DNA of 64,000 nucleotides from Aliiroseovarius sediminis (GCF_022678485.1 NZ_JALBYP010000038.1:186001-250000), one strand, 5' to 3'. Shown: positions 1-9,392, counted from the first letter of the stretch. Made by a program: numbers and translations. The notes: generated by a model from the letters alone, not told the origin.

Positions 1-681
1 GGTGTCCAGCCACGCATACCCTCGGCCCATCAATTGAACCGACAAAAGGTCATCTTGCAGATACATCTCAAGCAAGGACGTGATCTCAAGCTCTCCGCGT
101 TCTGATGGTTTGACCCTCTTTGCGCGTTCGGGCGCGGTTCCATCAAGAAAATATAGTCCCGTGACGGCATGGTTTGAAGGTGGCACATCTGGTTTTTCGA
201 TGATGGACACGACCTTGCCGTTTTCGTCGAAATCCACAACCCCGTAACGTTCTGGATCTGCCACCTGATAGCCAAAAACCGTTCCACCGATTGTTTGTGC
301 GCTGGCATCAGCCAAGATGGTGGGAAGTCCGTGACCAAAGAAAATATTGTCACCCAGCACAAGGGCCGATGGCGCGCCGTCCAGAAAATCTTCGGCAAGG
401 ATATAGGCTTGCGCCAGCCCGTCTGGCGATGGTTGCTCGATATACGTGAAAGACATACCCAATTTACTGCCGTCGCCCAAGACCCTGATGAACTGGTCCT
501 GATCCTGCGGGGTGGTGATGATAGCAACCTCGCGGATACCGGCCAGCATCAAGGCGCTGATTGGATAGTAGATCATCGGCTTGTCATAGATCGGCAGCAA
601 TTGCTTTGAGACTGACATCGTGATCGGATACAGCCGTGTTCCCGAGCCGCCAGCCAGAATAATACCCTTGCGGTTGGTCAT
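1..681 (-). CDS. rfbA: Glucose-1-phosphate thymidylyltransferase, C-terminus cut by window edge
   Basis: This enzyme joins glucose-1-phosphate and dTTP to give dTDP-glucose, the first step of dTDP-L-rhamnose synthesis in the cytoplasm. The frame is open from the ATG at 681 to the left edge, 227 codons, so about 60 residues are missing. The N-terminus carries the nucleotidyltransferase signature GGSGTRLYP, followed by [24 protein letters not shown] and the closing GYAWLDT also match RmlA. Its start overlaps the rfbD stop as ATGA, so the two genes are translationally coupled. The usual fourth gene, rfbC (epimerase), is not in the window and may lie beyond the left edge. Confidence 0.95.
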   Translation of the reverse strand, partial: MTNRKGIILAGGSGTRLYPITMSVSKQLLPIYDKPMIYYPISALMLAGIREVAIITTPQDQDQFIRVLGDGSKLGMSFTYIEQPSPDGLAQAYILAEDFLDGAPSALVLGDNIFFGHGLPTILADASAQTIGGTVFGYQVADPERYGVVDFDENGKVVSIIEKPDVPPSNHAVTGLYFLDGTAPERAKRVKPSERGELEITSLLEMYLQDDLLSVQLMGRGYAWLDT

Positions 682-1559
682 AATTTGTTTCCTTCATCGA
701 AAAGGGGGGCCGCACGATCATACCCCAAGTCTTTTAAGGCGGAGGCTAACGAGCTCTTCCAGTCGGGTGCCTGTATCCCAAAATCTTGGGTTAGTGCCGA
801 ACAATCCAGACGCGAATTCAGCGGGCGGGCTGCGGGAGTCGGGTATTCGCTTGTTGGGATGGCGCTTACCTGCGTGGGTCGGCTGGCTTGCGCAAATATC
901 TCAGTTGCGAAGCCTGACCAGCTTGTATTGGGCGCACCGGCGAAGTGATAGGTGCCGCCTTGCTGGCCCGCCACCATTGATCGCGACATAATCAACAGCG
1001 CGTTTGCGATGTCGGCTGCGGACGTCGGCCCGCCGATTTGATCCCCAACAATATTTAGGGCATCGCGGCTTTCAGACAGGCGCAGCATCGTCTTGAGGAA
1101 ATTGTTGCCGTGTGACGAAAAAACCCAACTGGTGCGTAGGATCGCATGGTTTCCGCCGGACGCGCGAACACCAATTTCGCCCGTAAGCTTCGAGCGGCCA
1201 TAAGCATTTTTTGGTCCGACCGGATCGTCAACTTTCCAACTGTGATCACCGGTACCGTCAAAGACATAATCGGTCGAGACATGTAAAAATGGGATGCCGT
1301 TTGCTGCCGCGGCCCTTGCCATTGCAGTGGGAGCGTCACCATTGACGATGGTTGCCAAGGCCTCTTCTTCTTCGGCTTTGTCAACCGCGGTGTATGCAGC
1401 AGCGTTGATCACCACATCAGCGTCGCTTTCCAGTATGACATTAGCACAGGCGTCGGGGTTTGACAGATCCGCCTGATCGCGGCCAAGCGAGACCACGTTG
1501 GCTTGTCGCTGAAGTTCTGTTGCCACCTGGCCTGTCTTGCCAAATACCAGCACCTTCAT
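678..1559 (-). CDS. rfbD: dTDP-4-dehydrorhamnose reductase
   Basis: This is the last enzyme of dTDP-L-rhamnose synthesis, reducing dTDP-4-keto-L-rhamnose with NAD(P)H. The 293-residue length fits the family. The N-terminal nucleotide-binding glycine motif is [10 protein letters not shown] (residues 7-16), and the SDR YxxxK pair is in YGRSKLTGE with STDYVFDG just before it. An AGGAG ribosome binding site lies 8 bases before the ATG. It follows rfbB by 24 bases and overlaps rfbA by 4 bases, forming one transcription unit for the sugar donor of the polysaccharide locus. Confidence 0.95.
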   Translation of the reverse strand: MKVLVFGKTGQVATELQRQANVVSLGRDQADLSNPDACANVILESDADVVINAAAYTAVDKAEEEEALATIVNGDAPTAMARAAAANGIPFLHVSTDYVFDGTGDHSWKVDDPVGPKNAYGRSKLTGEIGVRASGGNHAILRTSWVFSSHGNNFLKTMLRLSESRDALNIVGDQIGGPTSAADIANALLIMSRSMVAGQQGGTYHFAGAPNTSWSGFATEIFAQASRPTQVSAIPTSEYPTPAARPLNSRLDCSALTQDFGIQAPDWKSSLASALKDLGYDRAAPLFDEGNKL

Positions 1560-1583
1560 TGCACTATCTCCTGCCTTCTTGGG

Positions 1584-2630
1584 TTAACCAGTACCAAGCC
1601 GTTTGCCGACACCATCTCGATCTTGCAGTGCGCGCCACCAGTCTTCGTTTTCCAGGTACCATTCAACGGTTCTGCGCAAACCTTCTTCCACGGTCACGGA
1701 TGGGTGCCAGCCCAACTCGTTCCGAATACGCGTGGGATCAATGGCATAGCGCGCGTCATGCCCCGGTCGGTCGGTCACAAATTCGATCAGATCACCATAG
1801 CGTCCGCTGTTACGTGGGCGCAATTCATCCAGAATGCCACAGAGCGTTTGGACCAGCTCCAGATTTGTCCGCTCATTCTCGCCCCCGATGTTGTAGGAAC
1901 GGCCAACTTCGCCATTTTCAAGCACCGTCAACAGCGCATCTGCGTGATCTTCCACGTAAAGCCAATCGCGCACGTTTGACCCGCTCCCATAAATCGGAAG
2001 CGACTTTCCAGCCAATGCGTTCAGAATTATGACTGGAACAAGCTTTTCGGGGAAATGGTAAGGTCCGTAATTATTGGAACAGTTCGTCAAGACAACGGGC
2101 AGGCCATACGTCTCATGCCAAGCGCGGACCAGATGATCAGACGACGCCTTGGATGCAGAATAGGGGCTGCGGGGGTCATAGGGGGTGTCTTCCGTGAACT
2201 GAACAGACGTATCATCGGGCAGCGAACCAAATACCTCGTCGGTCGAAATGTGGTGGAAACGGAAACCTTCGGGGCGGCCTTGGGCCTCCCAATATTTGCG
2301 CGCGGCTTCCAGCATGTTGAACGTGCCGGTGATGTTGGTTTCCACAAACTCCGCGGGTCCGTCGATCGAGCGGTCCACATGGCTTTCCGCTGCAAGATGC
2401 ATCACGGCATCGGGCCTATGTTTGGCGAATATCCGGTCAAGCGCAGCCCGGTCGCGAATATCGGCATGTTCAAAGTTGTAGAGTGCGCTTGAGGCAACAC
2501 TGGCGACGTTGTCAAGACAAGACGCATAGGTCAACGCGTCAAGGTTAACTACTTCAATGCCTTGGCTCACGGCTTGCCGCACCACGGCCGATCCAATGAA
2601 ACCGGCGCCACCGGTTATGATAAGCTTCAT
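1584..2630 (-). CDS. rfbB: dTDP-glucose 4,6-dehydratase
   Basis: This enzyme converts dTDP-glucose to dTDP-4-keto-6-deoxyglucose with bound NAD+. The protein has 348 residues, as usual for RmlB. The start shows the Rossmann motif [21 protein letters not shown] and STDEVFGSL are hallmark RmlB segments, and [12 protein letters not shown] holds the catalytic Yxxx[18 protein letters not shown] is another family signature. It is upstream of rfbD in the same direction. A 150-base gap separates it from the methyltransferase gene above it, so a promoter for the rhamnose genes may lie there. Confidence 0.95.
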   Translation of the reverse strand: MKLIITGGAGFIGSAVVRQAVSQGIEVVNLDALTYASCLDNVASVASSALYNFEHADIRDRAALDRIFAKHRPDAVMHLAAESHVDRSIDGPAEFVETNITGTFNMLEAARKYWEAQGRPEGFRFHHISTDEVFGSLPDDTSVQFTEDTPYDPRSPYSASKASSDHLVRAWHETYGLPVVLTNCSNNYGPYHFPEKLVPVIILNALAGKSLPIYGSGSNVRDWLYVEDHADALLTVLENGEVGRSYNIGGENERTNLELVQTLCGILDELRPRNSGRYGDLIEFVTDRPGHDARYAIDPTRIRNELGWHPSVTVEEGLRRTVEWYLENEDWWRALQDRDGVGKRLGTG

Positions 2631-2780
2631 ATCTGCACCCTAAATACGCGGCATAACCGCTGAACAGTCCCGCCCCTTTTGCCAAATGCATGACCAAGCT
2701 ACCAGACCAAATCAACCAATGCGAGGTGACGCGTCTGCCAAGCCTCACACCAACACAGATGTCGTCTGGTTCCGCGTGAT

Positions 2781-3824
2781 TTACCCCTTGTTACCTTTGA
2801 GCACTTTCTTAAGCGTTGCGGCGACCCCGATGTGTTCTTTGCGTAGCAACTCAAACCGCGCGTCAGCCACAATCCTTGCGTGTTCATCCAGTTGAGGCTT
2901 GAGGGCGGCGAAGAGGTCATCGGTTTGGTCATGAACCAGTTGCTCGACACGGTAATTCATCTTTTGATCAATGCGTTGGTCCATATGGACTTCAACTTGG
3001 TCCAATCCAAATTGTGCTTCTATGCCCCGAGCGGCTTCCAGCGCCACCCGCTGCGCCCCACGCGCGAAAACGTGTTCGTTTCCAATTTTGCCGCCGTTTC
3101 GGGTGATCAGCTTTGCCTCGAACGTGGTTGATTTTGTCACCTGTTCGCCCGCAAGGGTCATGACGTCCCGCAACACGCCCGCATCAACGGGGTCAAGATC
3201 GCAAAGCTTTCGAATTTCGCCAGTCGTGCTGGTGCCAAGGCACAAGACGCCAAGCCCGTTTGAATGAGTGAAGTTAAAGCACCGTCCGGGGTATTCCTGT
3301 TCAAGCTCTTCCCAGAACTGCCAGACGCCAAAGCCGTCAGTTCTAACCATCGTGTCATGAAACAAAACAACGCCGTCAGCCGCCATTTTCGGTAGCCAAG
3401 TTTCAAAGTCCTCACGGACAGAAGCATAGTCATGCGCGCCGTCAATGTGCAAAAGGTCGATGGTATTTGCGTCGAACTGCTGGGCGGCGTTGACGAAATA
3501 ATCCCGAATTGAGCGCGCGCGTGGATCATTGCGCGACGCAAGTTCGTCATGGAACTGCTTGTGCACATCTTCGACATAAGCACCGGTGTGTTGATCACCT
3601 TCCCATGTGTCGACGGCCACCAGGTCTTCAAGCTCAGAAACGCTCTGCGCAGCTTGGAGGAACGAGAAGAAACTGTCGCCCCTGTATGACCCCAACTCAA
3701 CCACGCGGCGCGGCTTGAGGTCGATAATAGCCCATGCCGCAATTGGGGTCAGCCCTTGCCACGCGATCTGGGTCGACCGGTATTCGGGAAAAAATTCGAT
3801 GATCTGCTCGGACGGAAGAAACAT
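2781..3824 (-). CDS. Class I SAM-dependent methyltransferase (Methyltransf_24-like), polysaccharide locus
   Basis: The central part (residues about 35-170) looks like a Methyltransf_24 / cephalosporin-hydroxylase-type fold: VVELGSYRGDSFFSFL is the SAM-binding glycine loop, VAVDTWEGD is the acidic strand, and LLHIDGAHDYASV with GVVLFHDTM are typical of the group. The C-terminal ~120 residues look helical and charged and I do not recognise a domain there. The gene sits 11 bases downstream of a sulfotransferase gene in a polysaccharide locus, so I infer that it methylates a sugar or a polymer end. The acceptor cannot be read from the sequence. Confidence 0.75.
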   Translation of the reverse strand: MFLPSEQIIEFFPEYRSTQIAWQGLTPIAAWAIIDLKPRRVVELGSYRGDSFFSFLQAAQSVSELEDLVAVDTWEGDQHTGAYVEDVHKQFHDELASRNDPRARSIRDYFVNAAQQFDANTIDLLHIDGAHDYASVREDFETWLPKMAADGVVLFHDTMVRTDGFGVWQFWEELEQEYPGRCFNFTHSNGLGVLCLGTSTTGEIRKLCDLDPVDAGVLRDVMTLAGEQVTKSTTFEAKLITRNGGKIGNEHVFARGAQRVALEAARGIEAQFGLDQVEVHMDQRIDQKMNYRVEQLVHDQTDDLFAALKPQLDEHARIVADARFELLRKEHIGVAATLKKVLKGNKG

Positions 3825-3835
3825 GCCGGCGGCTC

Positions 3836-4516
3836 CTATTTGGTGACGAAGCGATCGAGCGCTTGGTTGTAAAGCGCGATGTCGTCAGCGCAGTTTTCTT
3901 CAATTTTCGGGTAATCCGTCGGATCAAGCGGAATCGCCTTGGTGTTCCAGTCCTTGTCTTTACGCGAATTAATCGGTTGGGCGACCAAGGCCTGAATTTT
4001 GGGATGATTGGGGTCGAAACCAACCTTTTCGCAGAACGCCTGAACGGTTTCAGCGAAATTTTCCTGAATAATCGCGTGGAAAAGCTGGTCGACCGGCAGA
4101 TCTTTCAGGAATTCTGACTGGGCGTTGCCGATGAAGCGGAATTTCGAGAACCGGACCACATCCATTTCGCCATCCATAATCTTACGGTGCCGTTCATTGT
4201 TGCGATCACCATGCAACGCGACGTGCCGATATTGCGAAACAACGCGAGCAACGGGGTGTCGTAAGGTTGCAAGAACTGGCACGTCGGCGAACACGTCTGC
4301 ATATTTGGGATAGTGAAAGTGCCCGTGGATGACATCATACTGCGTGCGAAACTTGGCGGGATTGGCCAGAATATCCGGCGCACAGGTCCGCGCGGTGGTC
4401 AGATCCCGTTCAGTGCCATAATCAAAATGGATACGCTTGCCGTAAATCAGGCGAAGCGTCTCGGTGAAATTTGTGCCGGCCGTTTTCGGAACGTGGATAG
4501 AAATGAGTGAGAGCAT
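3836..4516 (-). CDS. Sulfotransferase family protein (short, Sulfotransfer_2-like)
   Basis: The N-terminus ISIHVPKTAGTNFTETL is the 5'-phosphosulfate-binding loop of PAPS-dependent sulfotransferases. ATLRHPVARVVSQYRHV around residue 85 matches the 3'-phosphate-binding segment with its conserved Arg and Ser. At 226 residues it is a compact member of the carbohydrate sulfotransferase group. It is the first of three sulfotransferase genes in the locus and lies directly between the methyltransferase gene and a 71-residue hypothetical gene. I infer transfer of sulfate from PAPS to a sugar hydroxyl of the exported polymer; the target sugar is unknown. Confidence 0.8.
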   Translation of the reverse strand: MLSLISIHVPKTAGTNFTETLRLIYGKRIHFDYGTERDLTTARTCAPDILANPAKFRTQYDVIHGHFHYPKYADVFADVPVLATLRHPVARVVSQYRHVALHGDRNNERHRKIMDGEMDVVRFSKFRFIGNAQSEFLKDLPVDQLFHAIIQENFAETVQAFCEKVGFDPNHPKIQALVAQPINSRKDKDWNTKAIPLDPTDYPKIEENCADDIALYNQALDRFVTK

Positions 4517-4547
4517 ATCGTCTTTCTGTTGCTGTATCGAATTGGGA

Positions 4548-4763
4548 TCAGTCGATCCACATATCCACGAATGATCGTGTCACCTTCCCGACAAGCTCCG
4601 CTTTAACGTGGATTTCATCGCCGCCCGTATCAATCCAGCAGTTATACTTGTTCTTGCGTCGATTATCCCGAATTTTGTCACAAGGGATGATATGCGGCTC
4701 GGGTTTCTGATCGCCTGAACTAATCTCGTAAATCGGCGCGAGGTCTTTTTCGACTTTGGTCAT
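4548..4763 (-). CDS. Small hypothetical protein (71 aa) in polysaccharide operon
   Basis: I do not recognise a family. The 71-residue protein is hydrophilic, with no signal peptide or membrane segment, and contains a WIDTGGDEIHVKAEL strand-like stretch and a Tyr/Cys/Trp-containing KYNCWID segment. It is likely real because its ATG at 4763 directly abuts the stop codon of the upstream glycosyltransferase gene (4764-4766), and because the sulfotransferase gene follows 31 bases later on the same strand. The role is unknown; it may be an accessory to the glycosyl- or sulfotransferase beside it. Confidence 0.6.
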   Translation of the reverse strand: MTKVEKDLAPIYEISSGDQKPEPHIIPCDKIRDNRRKNKYNCWIDTGGDEIHVKAELVGKVTRSFVDMWID

Positions 4764-5870
4764 TTACTCGGCTCCGGTTTTATTAAATATCGCGTGCCCA
4801 AGTTTCGCAGGCAGACCCGCAAAGCTCTCCTCCCAACTGCTTGGGTGGTAAGTTTCGGTTGCTGCAAGCCGCGCGTCAATATCGCCCACGCGTGCCGTGG
4901 CACGGGCGATGGCGTCGGCAAGCCCGTCGACCGAGGGCGCTCCGGGTTCGAAATTCTCTGAAATGCTGCGATACCATTCATCGGGCCGACGGGGCGTTGT
5001 GTTGACGACGGTAATCATGCCCGAGCGGACCATCTCGAACGGTGGAACGGACGGGTGGGGAGCATACATAAGACTAAGCCCCACGTCGAACCCGGCAAGT
5101 GTTTCGCGATAGGCGTCATAACCCTGATAGGGTAAGCAGTTTACCCGCACCCCCTCAAGATCGAAGGACTTTCCCATCCGGGACGAGCCCATCATGCAGA
5201 ACTCCCACGGTTCGGCGTCGAACGCCCCGTTCTTTTTTGCCTTCGCGATTGCCATCATTGCGATCGACATCAGGTTTCGTTTTGCATGATCTTCAGGGCG
5301 GCCGTAAAAGACAAACCGACGCGGCGACCGTTTTGCCATCGCCTCGCGGTTAAGGGGGGCAGGGGCGGGCAGCCCTTGTTCGAACACGCCGACAACCGTT
5401 TCATTTGACACCAGACCTTCGGCCCGGAAGTGATCAAGCAACTTGGCCGAGTTGCAGATCAACCGTGGCTTGGTTTCGTTCAGGAAAACGCTTTCGGCCA
5501 GAAAGCGGTGGCTGTCATTGGGATAAAAACACCGTTCGTCTTCCTGGACGAAATAATAATAGGCCGGATCGTCAAGATGGCGCGACAATGTTGCTGCGGC
5601 GATAGACGTCGTCCAGTTATACGACACCATCATGTCCTTGGGGGACATGCTCATGGTCTTGGTGGCGTTCATGTCCGAAATCTCACTTGCCGACAGGACT
5701 TTATGCACCAGATTGTTGGATTCGAAAGTCTTGAGCAACGCGGCCACGTTGCCCACAGGGGTCAACACGAAAACGCCGGTTTTCCAGCCACGGTCTTGCA
5801 AGAAGTTCATGAACTGGAATAGCGCGGTGTAGCCCCCAAAAATGACCGAGGCGTTAAGCTCTGGCAACAC
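4764..5870 (-). CDS. WsaF-like glycosyltransferase, main (C-terminal) part of an apparently frameshifted gene
   Basis: This 368-residue frame opens with a GTG and reads VLPELNASVIFGGYTALFQF, which resembles the start of the catalytic part of WsaF-type (GT4-like) rhamnosyltransferases. RRFVFYGRPEDHAKRNL and GLSLMYAPHPSVPPFEM resemble the second Rossmann domain with its donor-binding acidic and glycine residues. The GTG has no ribosome binding site, and family members have an N-terminal domain before this point. That domain is present immediately upstream in another frame (6118 to about 5888); one extra G in the run of six at 5882-5887 would join the parts into about 450 residues. The rhamnose genes nearby make dTDP-rhamnose a plausible donor. 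Confidence 0.75.
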   Translation of the reverse strand: MLPELNASVIFGGYTALFQFMNFLQDRGWKTGVFVLTPVGNVAALLKTFESNNLVHKVLSASEISDMNATKTMSMSPKDMMVSYNWTTSIAAATLSRHLDDPAYYYFVQEDERCFYPNDSHRFLAESVFLNETKPRLICNSAKLLDHFRAEGLVSNETVVGVFEQGLPAPAPLNREAMAKRSPRRFVFYGRPEDHAKRNLMSIAMMAIAKAKKNGAFDAEPWEFCMMGSSRMGKSFDLEGVRVNCLPYQGYDAYRETLAGFDVGLSLMYAPHPSVPPFEMVRSGMITVVNTTPRRPDEWYRSISENFEPGAPSVDGLADAIARATARVGDIDARLAATETYHPSSWEESFAGLPAKLGHAIFNKTGAE

Positions 5871-6118
5871 AAACCGAATTCGGGGGGCAGATTTGCGTCA
5901 AGGTCAACTTTGATGTCGCGGCAAACATAGCTGAGAAGGTGATAATCCGCCCAGGCTTCAGCCGCCACCCAACTGTCCGTTGCACCATTGGCCTGGTTGC
6001 CTAATCTCGACCGAAGCGCCACCTGCGACAACTGGCGGAAAGTGCTGATCTTACCGCGTATTCCGGGGGTCTGGCGCACCCGCACAAGGCCCGCACCGAC
6101 TTTGTTCCACAGTTTCAA
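5807..6118 (-). pseudogene. N-terminal part of the WsaF-like glycosyltransferase, out of frame with the rest
   Basis: From a TTG at 6118, preceded by AAGGA 6 bases upstream and only 10 bases after the sulfotransferase stop, this frame encodes KLWNKVGAGLVRVRQTPG and, further on, DSWVAAEAWADYHLLSYV and VDLDANLPP. It then runs through CCCCCC (plus-strand Gs 5882-5887) into the wrong frame and stops at 5807. The downstream frame just after this tract reads RIRFVLPELNASV, which is what a WsaF-like protein should have next. As written, the gene would give a truncated product. A single-base homopolymer error in the assembly and a real, possibly phase-variable, frameshift are both possible. Confidence 0.7.
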
Positions 6119-6128
6119 ATCGTTTCCT

Positions 6129-7136
6129 TCATCTGTCAGGCTGGGTGGCTGGCCGATCTGCCTTGCCAGCGTGATTTGCGGGCTGAACCGAATTTCGGGG
6201 TGCGTAATAGCGGATAATCTTTTCCTTGTCCGCTTGGGAAATCGAAAGCTTCTTGTTGCCCCAAGAGATACCGCGCAGCGGTGCTTCGAGCGTCTTCCAC
6301 ATCGGCGTATCACCAAGATATTCGGGTTTTTCGTCGATCTTGTGAAATGGTAACTTGTTCCACAGGCGGATAGACTTTTTCGCCGCACGATGCAGTTCAG
6401 AGATTGCGCGATTTTGCGATACGTTCAGGGGTTGATCGGCTTCGCCCTGAAGCTCCGCCAACTCGGCTGGATTGAGACGGAAAAGATGTTGCAGGAACTG
6501 AGAACTGTCTTGATGCAACTGTGCGAACTCAGCGGATCGAACGGTTGAAAAATGTGCGCCATAAGCATTTTCGATCAGATGCCAGTCAAAGCACCTGATC
6601 GCCACGTCCTGCCAATCATTGGTCGGTTGGGAGATCATCTTTTCAAGCCAGCCCGAGAAGCTGCTATCAACCCAAGCACGTGCATAAAGCCAACGATAAA
6701 AGCTGCGCAACCCTGATACTGGATCGCGTTTTACGTAAACGATCTCGGCGCTGGGAAACAGCACTGCAAGGCGGCGCGCGATTTCATCGAAGCCTACATT
6801 GTCGGTGAAGCACAGACGTTCCTCGGACAATACGCGGGGTAAAAAAGTTCCGTCTGGTTGCCGCTGGGCATTGGGCGCGTGGGCAAGCCAATCCGCCAAG
6901 GCCTGTTTGGCCGCCACTTCATCATACGAAGACAGGTCTGCCTTCGTCACGCTGTCAATTGCGCGATGCAGTCCGACGCATTTGTCATAAGGCACGTCCG
7001 GATTCCACCACGGCTTGCCCAAGAAACAGATTGAGGACAGGTTTGCCAACACCTTTTCCTGCACAGTTGTTGTGCCGGTCTTTGGCGGGCCAATATGGAT
7101 GATCGTCTTGGGGGTATCCACCTTACAGACATTCAT
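6129..7136 (-). CDS. Sulfotransferase family protein
   Basis: The 335-residue protein has the PAPS-binding loop IIHIGPPKTGTTTVQEKVL near its N-terminus and the 3'-phosphate segment IVYVKRDPVSGLRSFYRW about 130 residues later. I chose the ATG at 7136 because GGAAG lies 6 bases upstream; an in-frame TTG at 7154 is the alternative. It is likely the first gene of the run that continues into the frameshifted glycosyltransferase, with a 300-base gap upstream. A role in sulfating the locus polysaccharide is inferred from family and position. Confidence 0.8.
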   Translation of the reverse strand: MNVCKVDTPKTIIHIGPPKTGTTTVQEKVLANLSSICFLGKPWWNPDVPYDKCVGLHRAIDSVTKADLSSYDEVAAKQALADWLAHAPNAQRQPDGTFLPRVLSEERLCFTDNVGFDEIARRLAVLFPSAEIVYVKRDPVSGLRSFYRWLYARAWVDSSFSGWLEKMISQPTNDWQDVAIRCFDWHLIENAYGAHFSTVRSAEFAQLHQDSSQFLQHLFRLNPAELAELQGEADQPLNVSQNRAISELHRAAKKSIRLWNKLPFHKIDEKPEYLGDTPMWKTLEAPLRGISWGNKKLSISQADKEKIIRYYAPRNSVQPANHAGKADRPATQPDR

Positions 7137-7436
7137 TTTGATCTTCCGCCTCAACTGACATGACCGCGCCCACGGCGATAGCTCTGCGTTCAGGGCGCAC
7201 TAATACGTCACTGGAAGCTAGGTTAAAAGGTGTTTTGGGGATCAGGCGTTATCAAACCCGCAGTATGATCTGCAAGGTGCGAGTGTTTCATATCCATACT
7301 GGGACCAAGTAATCTTTTGATCGCCGATTTTGGAGGGTGTCGCCGTCAAGTCGTCAATGCCGGTTTTGTCAGACCAAGATCCGGCATTGTTTCACCCTGA
7401 TGCCGATTAATGCAGCCATCGATGATAGAGAGCCGT
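7137..7436. other. 300-base non-coding gap between two sulfotransferase genes
   Basis: No convincing reading frame is present on either strand. The stretch is AT-rich compared with the rest of the window and probably holds the terminator of the 7437-8507 gene and the promoter for the minus-strand run that starts at 7136. I see no clear intrinsic terminator or well-spaced promoter hexamers. Confidence 0.4.
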
Positions 7437-8507
7437 CTAATTCTTCAACAAACGACGACGAATAAAGCTCGTGATTTTCACACGCCCGCTTCGCAAATTG
7501 GGGGATTTTTCTTCAAGTCGTCTGAACTTCGATTTTAACGTGCCAAGGTTCAACGCCGGTCTTTCTTTCTCTTTGGCGTGATCGGCAATTATCTCGGCGA
7601 TAACCTGTAGCTGCGCCGTCGAAAAGTTCGCGTCGGAACTTTCGTCTGCGTCAGGCCCATCGCTGATATCACGAACACGATCATAACGCGCATGCTTCGG
7701 CAGACGATTGTTCAGATCGTTCAAACTGTCGCTTAGCCTATCCCACAACTGTTCCTGCTGGGCCCGCGTGGGGCGGATATTGTCGCCGCGAATTTCTGGT
7801 GTTTTGTTGCACAACGGTCTGGATAGCAAATGACCAGCCTTACCCCCAAAACGTTTGTTGATTTCCAACTGCAAGCGTAGCTCGGATCGGGTAAGAGAAC
7901 GGTTGACGGTGCCCACACTTGGGGGGACAAGCGCGCCCTTTTGCAACCCAAGCCATTCTTCCGTAATTGCAAGAATGTTTTTGCGATCAACCGAGTAGTT
8001 ATAAATACTTACTTTTGTATTGGGCAGCGAGTCGAAGAAATCCAGCGTGCCTTTGATCGTTGAAGTGACATCCCAAGTTGAAAGGAAGCCCTCAAAACTG
8101 TGCGTCATACCTCCGCCCTTCACTCGCTCTTGGTAATTCGACGCAGCATAATCAATGGGGTCACGCACAAAAAAGAGAACTTCGATTTCGGCAAAATCGT
8201 GCTTCGCAACAAAGTGTCGAAAATCTTTCTGAAAGTCGGATTTGGAAAAAGACGCGTAAATCATTTCGCTGCTAAAAAGCAAAGTCTCGCTGTCGTTTAG
8301 GTCAAGTTTGCCGCCTTCTACATAAGCTTCAAACTCTTTAATATTGCCCATGGTAACGAAACCTTTGGCGGCTGTTTCCTGAAGCCCAGGGCGGATCGGA
8401 TAAATAATGTTGTTTTGTTTTAAAACATCCAAGTTGGCCGAGAATGCGGATTGAAGAAAACTTGATCCGGTCTTGTTGTGACCAATATGAAGGAACAGTT
8501 TCGCCAT
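7437..8507 (-). CDS. Sulfotransferase family protein
   Basis: The protein (356 residues) begins LFLHIGHNKTGSSFLQSAF, a PAPS-binding loop of the HxGxxKTGSS type found in bacterial sulfotransferases of polysaccharide loci. EVLFFVRDPIDYAASNYQE about 130 residues later fits the 3'-phosphate-binding region. The C-terminal third is basic (SRPLCNK..., ending RRRLLKN), which might help it stay at an anionic polymer or membrane surface. It stands alone between gaps of 198 and 300 bases, so it may have its own promoter. It differs from the other two sulfotransferases here, which suggests a different acceptor position. Confidence 0.8.
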   Translation of the reverse strand: MAKLFLHIGHNKTGSSFLQSAFSANLDVLKQNNIIYPIRPGLQETAAKGFVTMGNIKEFEAYVEGGKLDLNDSETLLFSSEMIYASFSKSDFQKDFRHFVAKHDFAEIEVLFFVRDPIDYAASNYQERVKGGGMTHSFEGFLSTWDVTSTIKGTLDFFDSLPNTKVSIYNYSVDRKNILAITEEWLGLQKGALVPPSVGTVNRSLTRSELRLQLEINKRFGGKAGHLLSRPLCNKTPEIRGDNIRPTRAQQEQLWDRLSDSLNDLNNRLPKHARYDRVRDISDGPDADESSDANFSTAQLQVIAEIIADHAKEKERPALNLGTLKSKFRRLEEKSPNLRSGRVKITSFIRRRLLKN

Positions 8508-8705
8508 TATTATATCCCAGCGTTGTGTTGAAGTTTAAGCGCGCGTGAACGGGGTTATGTAAGTATTCTGCCGGGTTGATAACCATGAACATGGCGTGGG
8601 GCAAGGTGATGCCGGTTGGCCCGAAAAGGCTGCAAACCCACCCGATCAGTGTAGCAAGTCACATTGGGCAGAGTACAAAACCGGGATTAATCGCACAGAT
8701 GCGAT

Positions 8706-9392
8706 CTAACCCTGTCGCGCAACCCAATCGGGTTGCTCGCCCTTCATGGCTGCGGTGTGGACTTCGATGGCTTCCTTAACGTCGTCATAATGATGTGCAT
8801 GTCCGTTGATCATGACAATGCCAGCGTCGCACATTTTCTCCATCAGCGGCATTGAGTGGGATACGATAATAGCGGCGCTTTCACCGATACGTTGACGAAG
8901 TAATGTGGTGCTGCGCTCGCGAAAAGAAGCGTCACCCACCGATGTTACCTCGTCAACCAAGTAGGTGTCGAACTTGATGCCCATGGACAAACCAAAGGCC
9001 AAACGTGACCGCATCCCGGATGAGTACGTGCGGAAAGGGGCGTGGAAATGTGCGCCCAATTCGGCAAAGTCCTGAACAAATGCGATCAGTTCGTCAGTGT
9101 CGATCCCATACACACGTGCAACGAAACGTGTGTTTTGGGCGCCGGTCAGTTCGCCGTGAAAGCTGCCCGCAAAGCCAACGGGCCAGGATATCGTGCCGTT
9201 CGATGTGATTGAACCGCTATCAGGATCCTCAACCCCAGCTATCATCCGCAACAGTGTCGATTTTCCCGCACCATTTCGGCCAAACAAGCCAACAGACTTT
9301 CCCGAAGGGAACGTCAGGTTAAGTCCGTTCGCAACAACCTTGGGCGTCCCTTTCACATAATAGGTTTTCCAAAGATCGTGGACTTGAATCAT
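8706..9392 (-). CDS. kpsT: Capsular polysaccharide ABC transporter, ATP-binding protein
   Basis: This is the ATPase of an ABC-2 polysaccharide exporter at the inner face of the cytoplasmic membrane. Walker A is GLFGRNGAGKSTLLRM, the signature is RTYSSGMRSRLAFGLS, Walker B is YLVDEVTSVGD, and the H-loop is IIVSHS. The 228-residue length and the Walker B with VTSVGD are typical of KpsT/BexA/CtrD. The ATG at 9392 overlaps the kpsE stop by one base, which fixes the start; an upstream GTG/ATG in the same frame would lie inside kpsE. Its permease partner, KpsM, is on the opposite strand at 10780. Confidence 0.92.
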   Translation of the reverse strand: MIQVHDLWKTYYVKGTPKVVANGLNLTFPSGKSVGLFGRNGAGKSTLLRMIAGVEDPDSGSITSNGTISWPVGFAGSFHGELTGAQNTRFVARVYGIDTDELIAFVQDFAELGAHFHAPFRTYSSGMRSRLAFGLSMGIKFDTYLVDEVTSVGDASFRERSTTLLRQRIGESAAIIVSHSMPLMEKMCDAGIVMINGHAHHYDDVKEAIEVHTAAMKGEQPDWVARQG

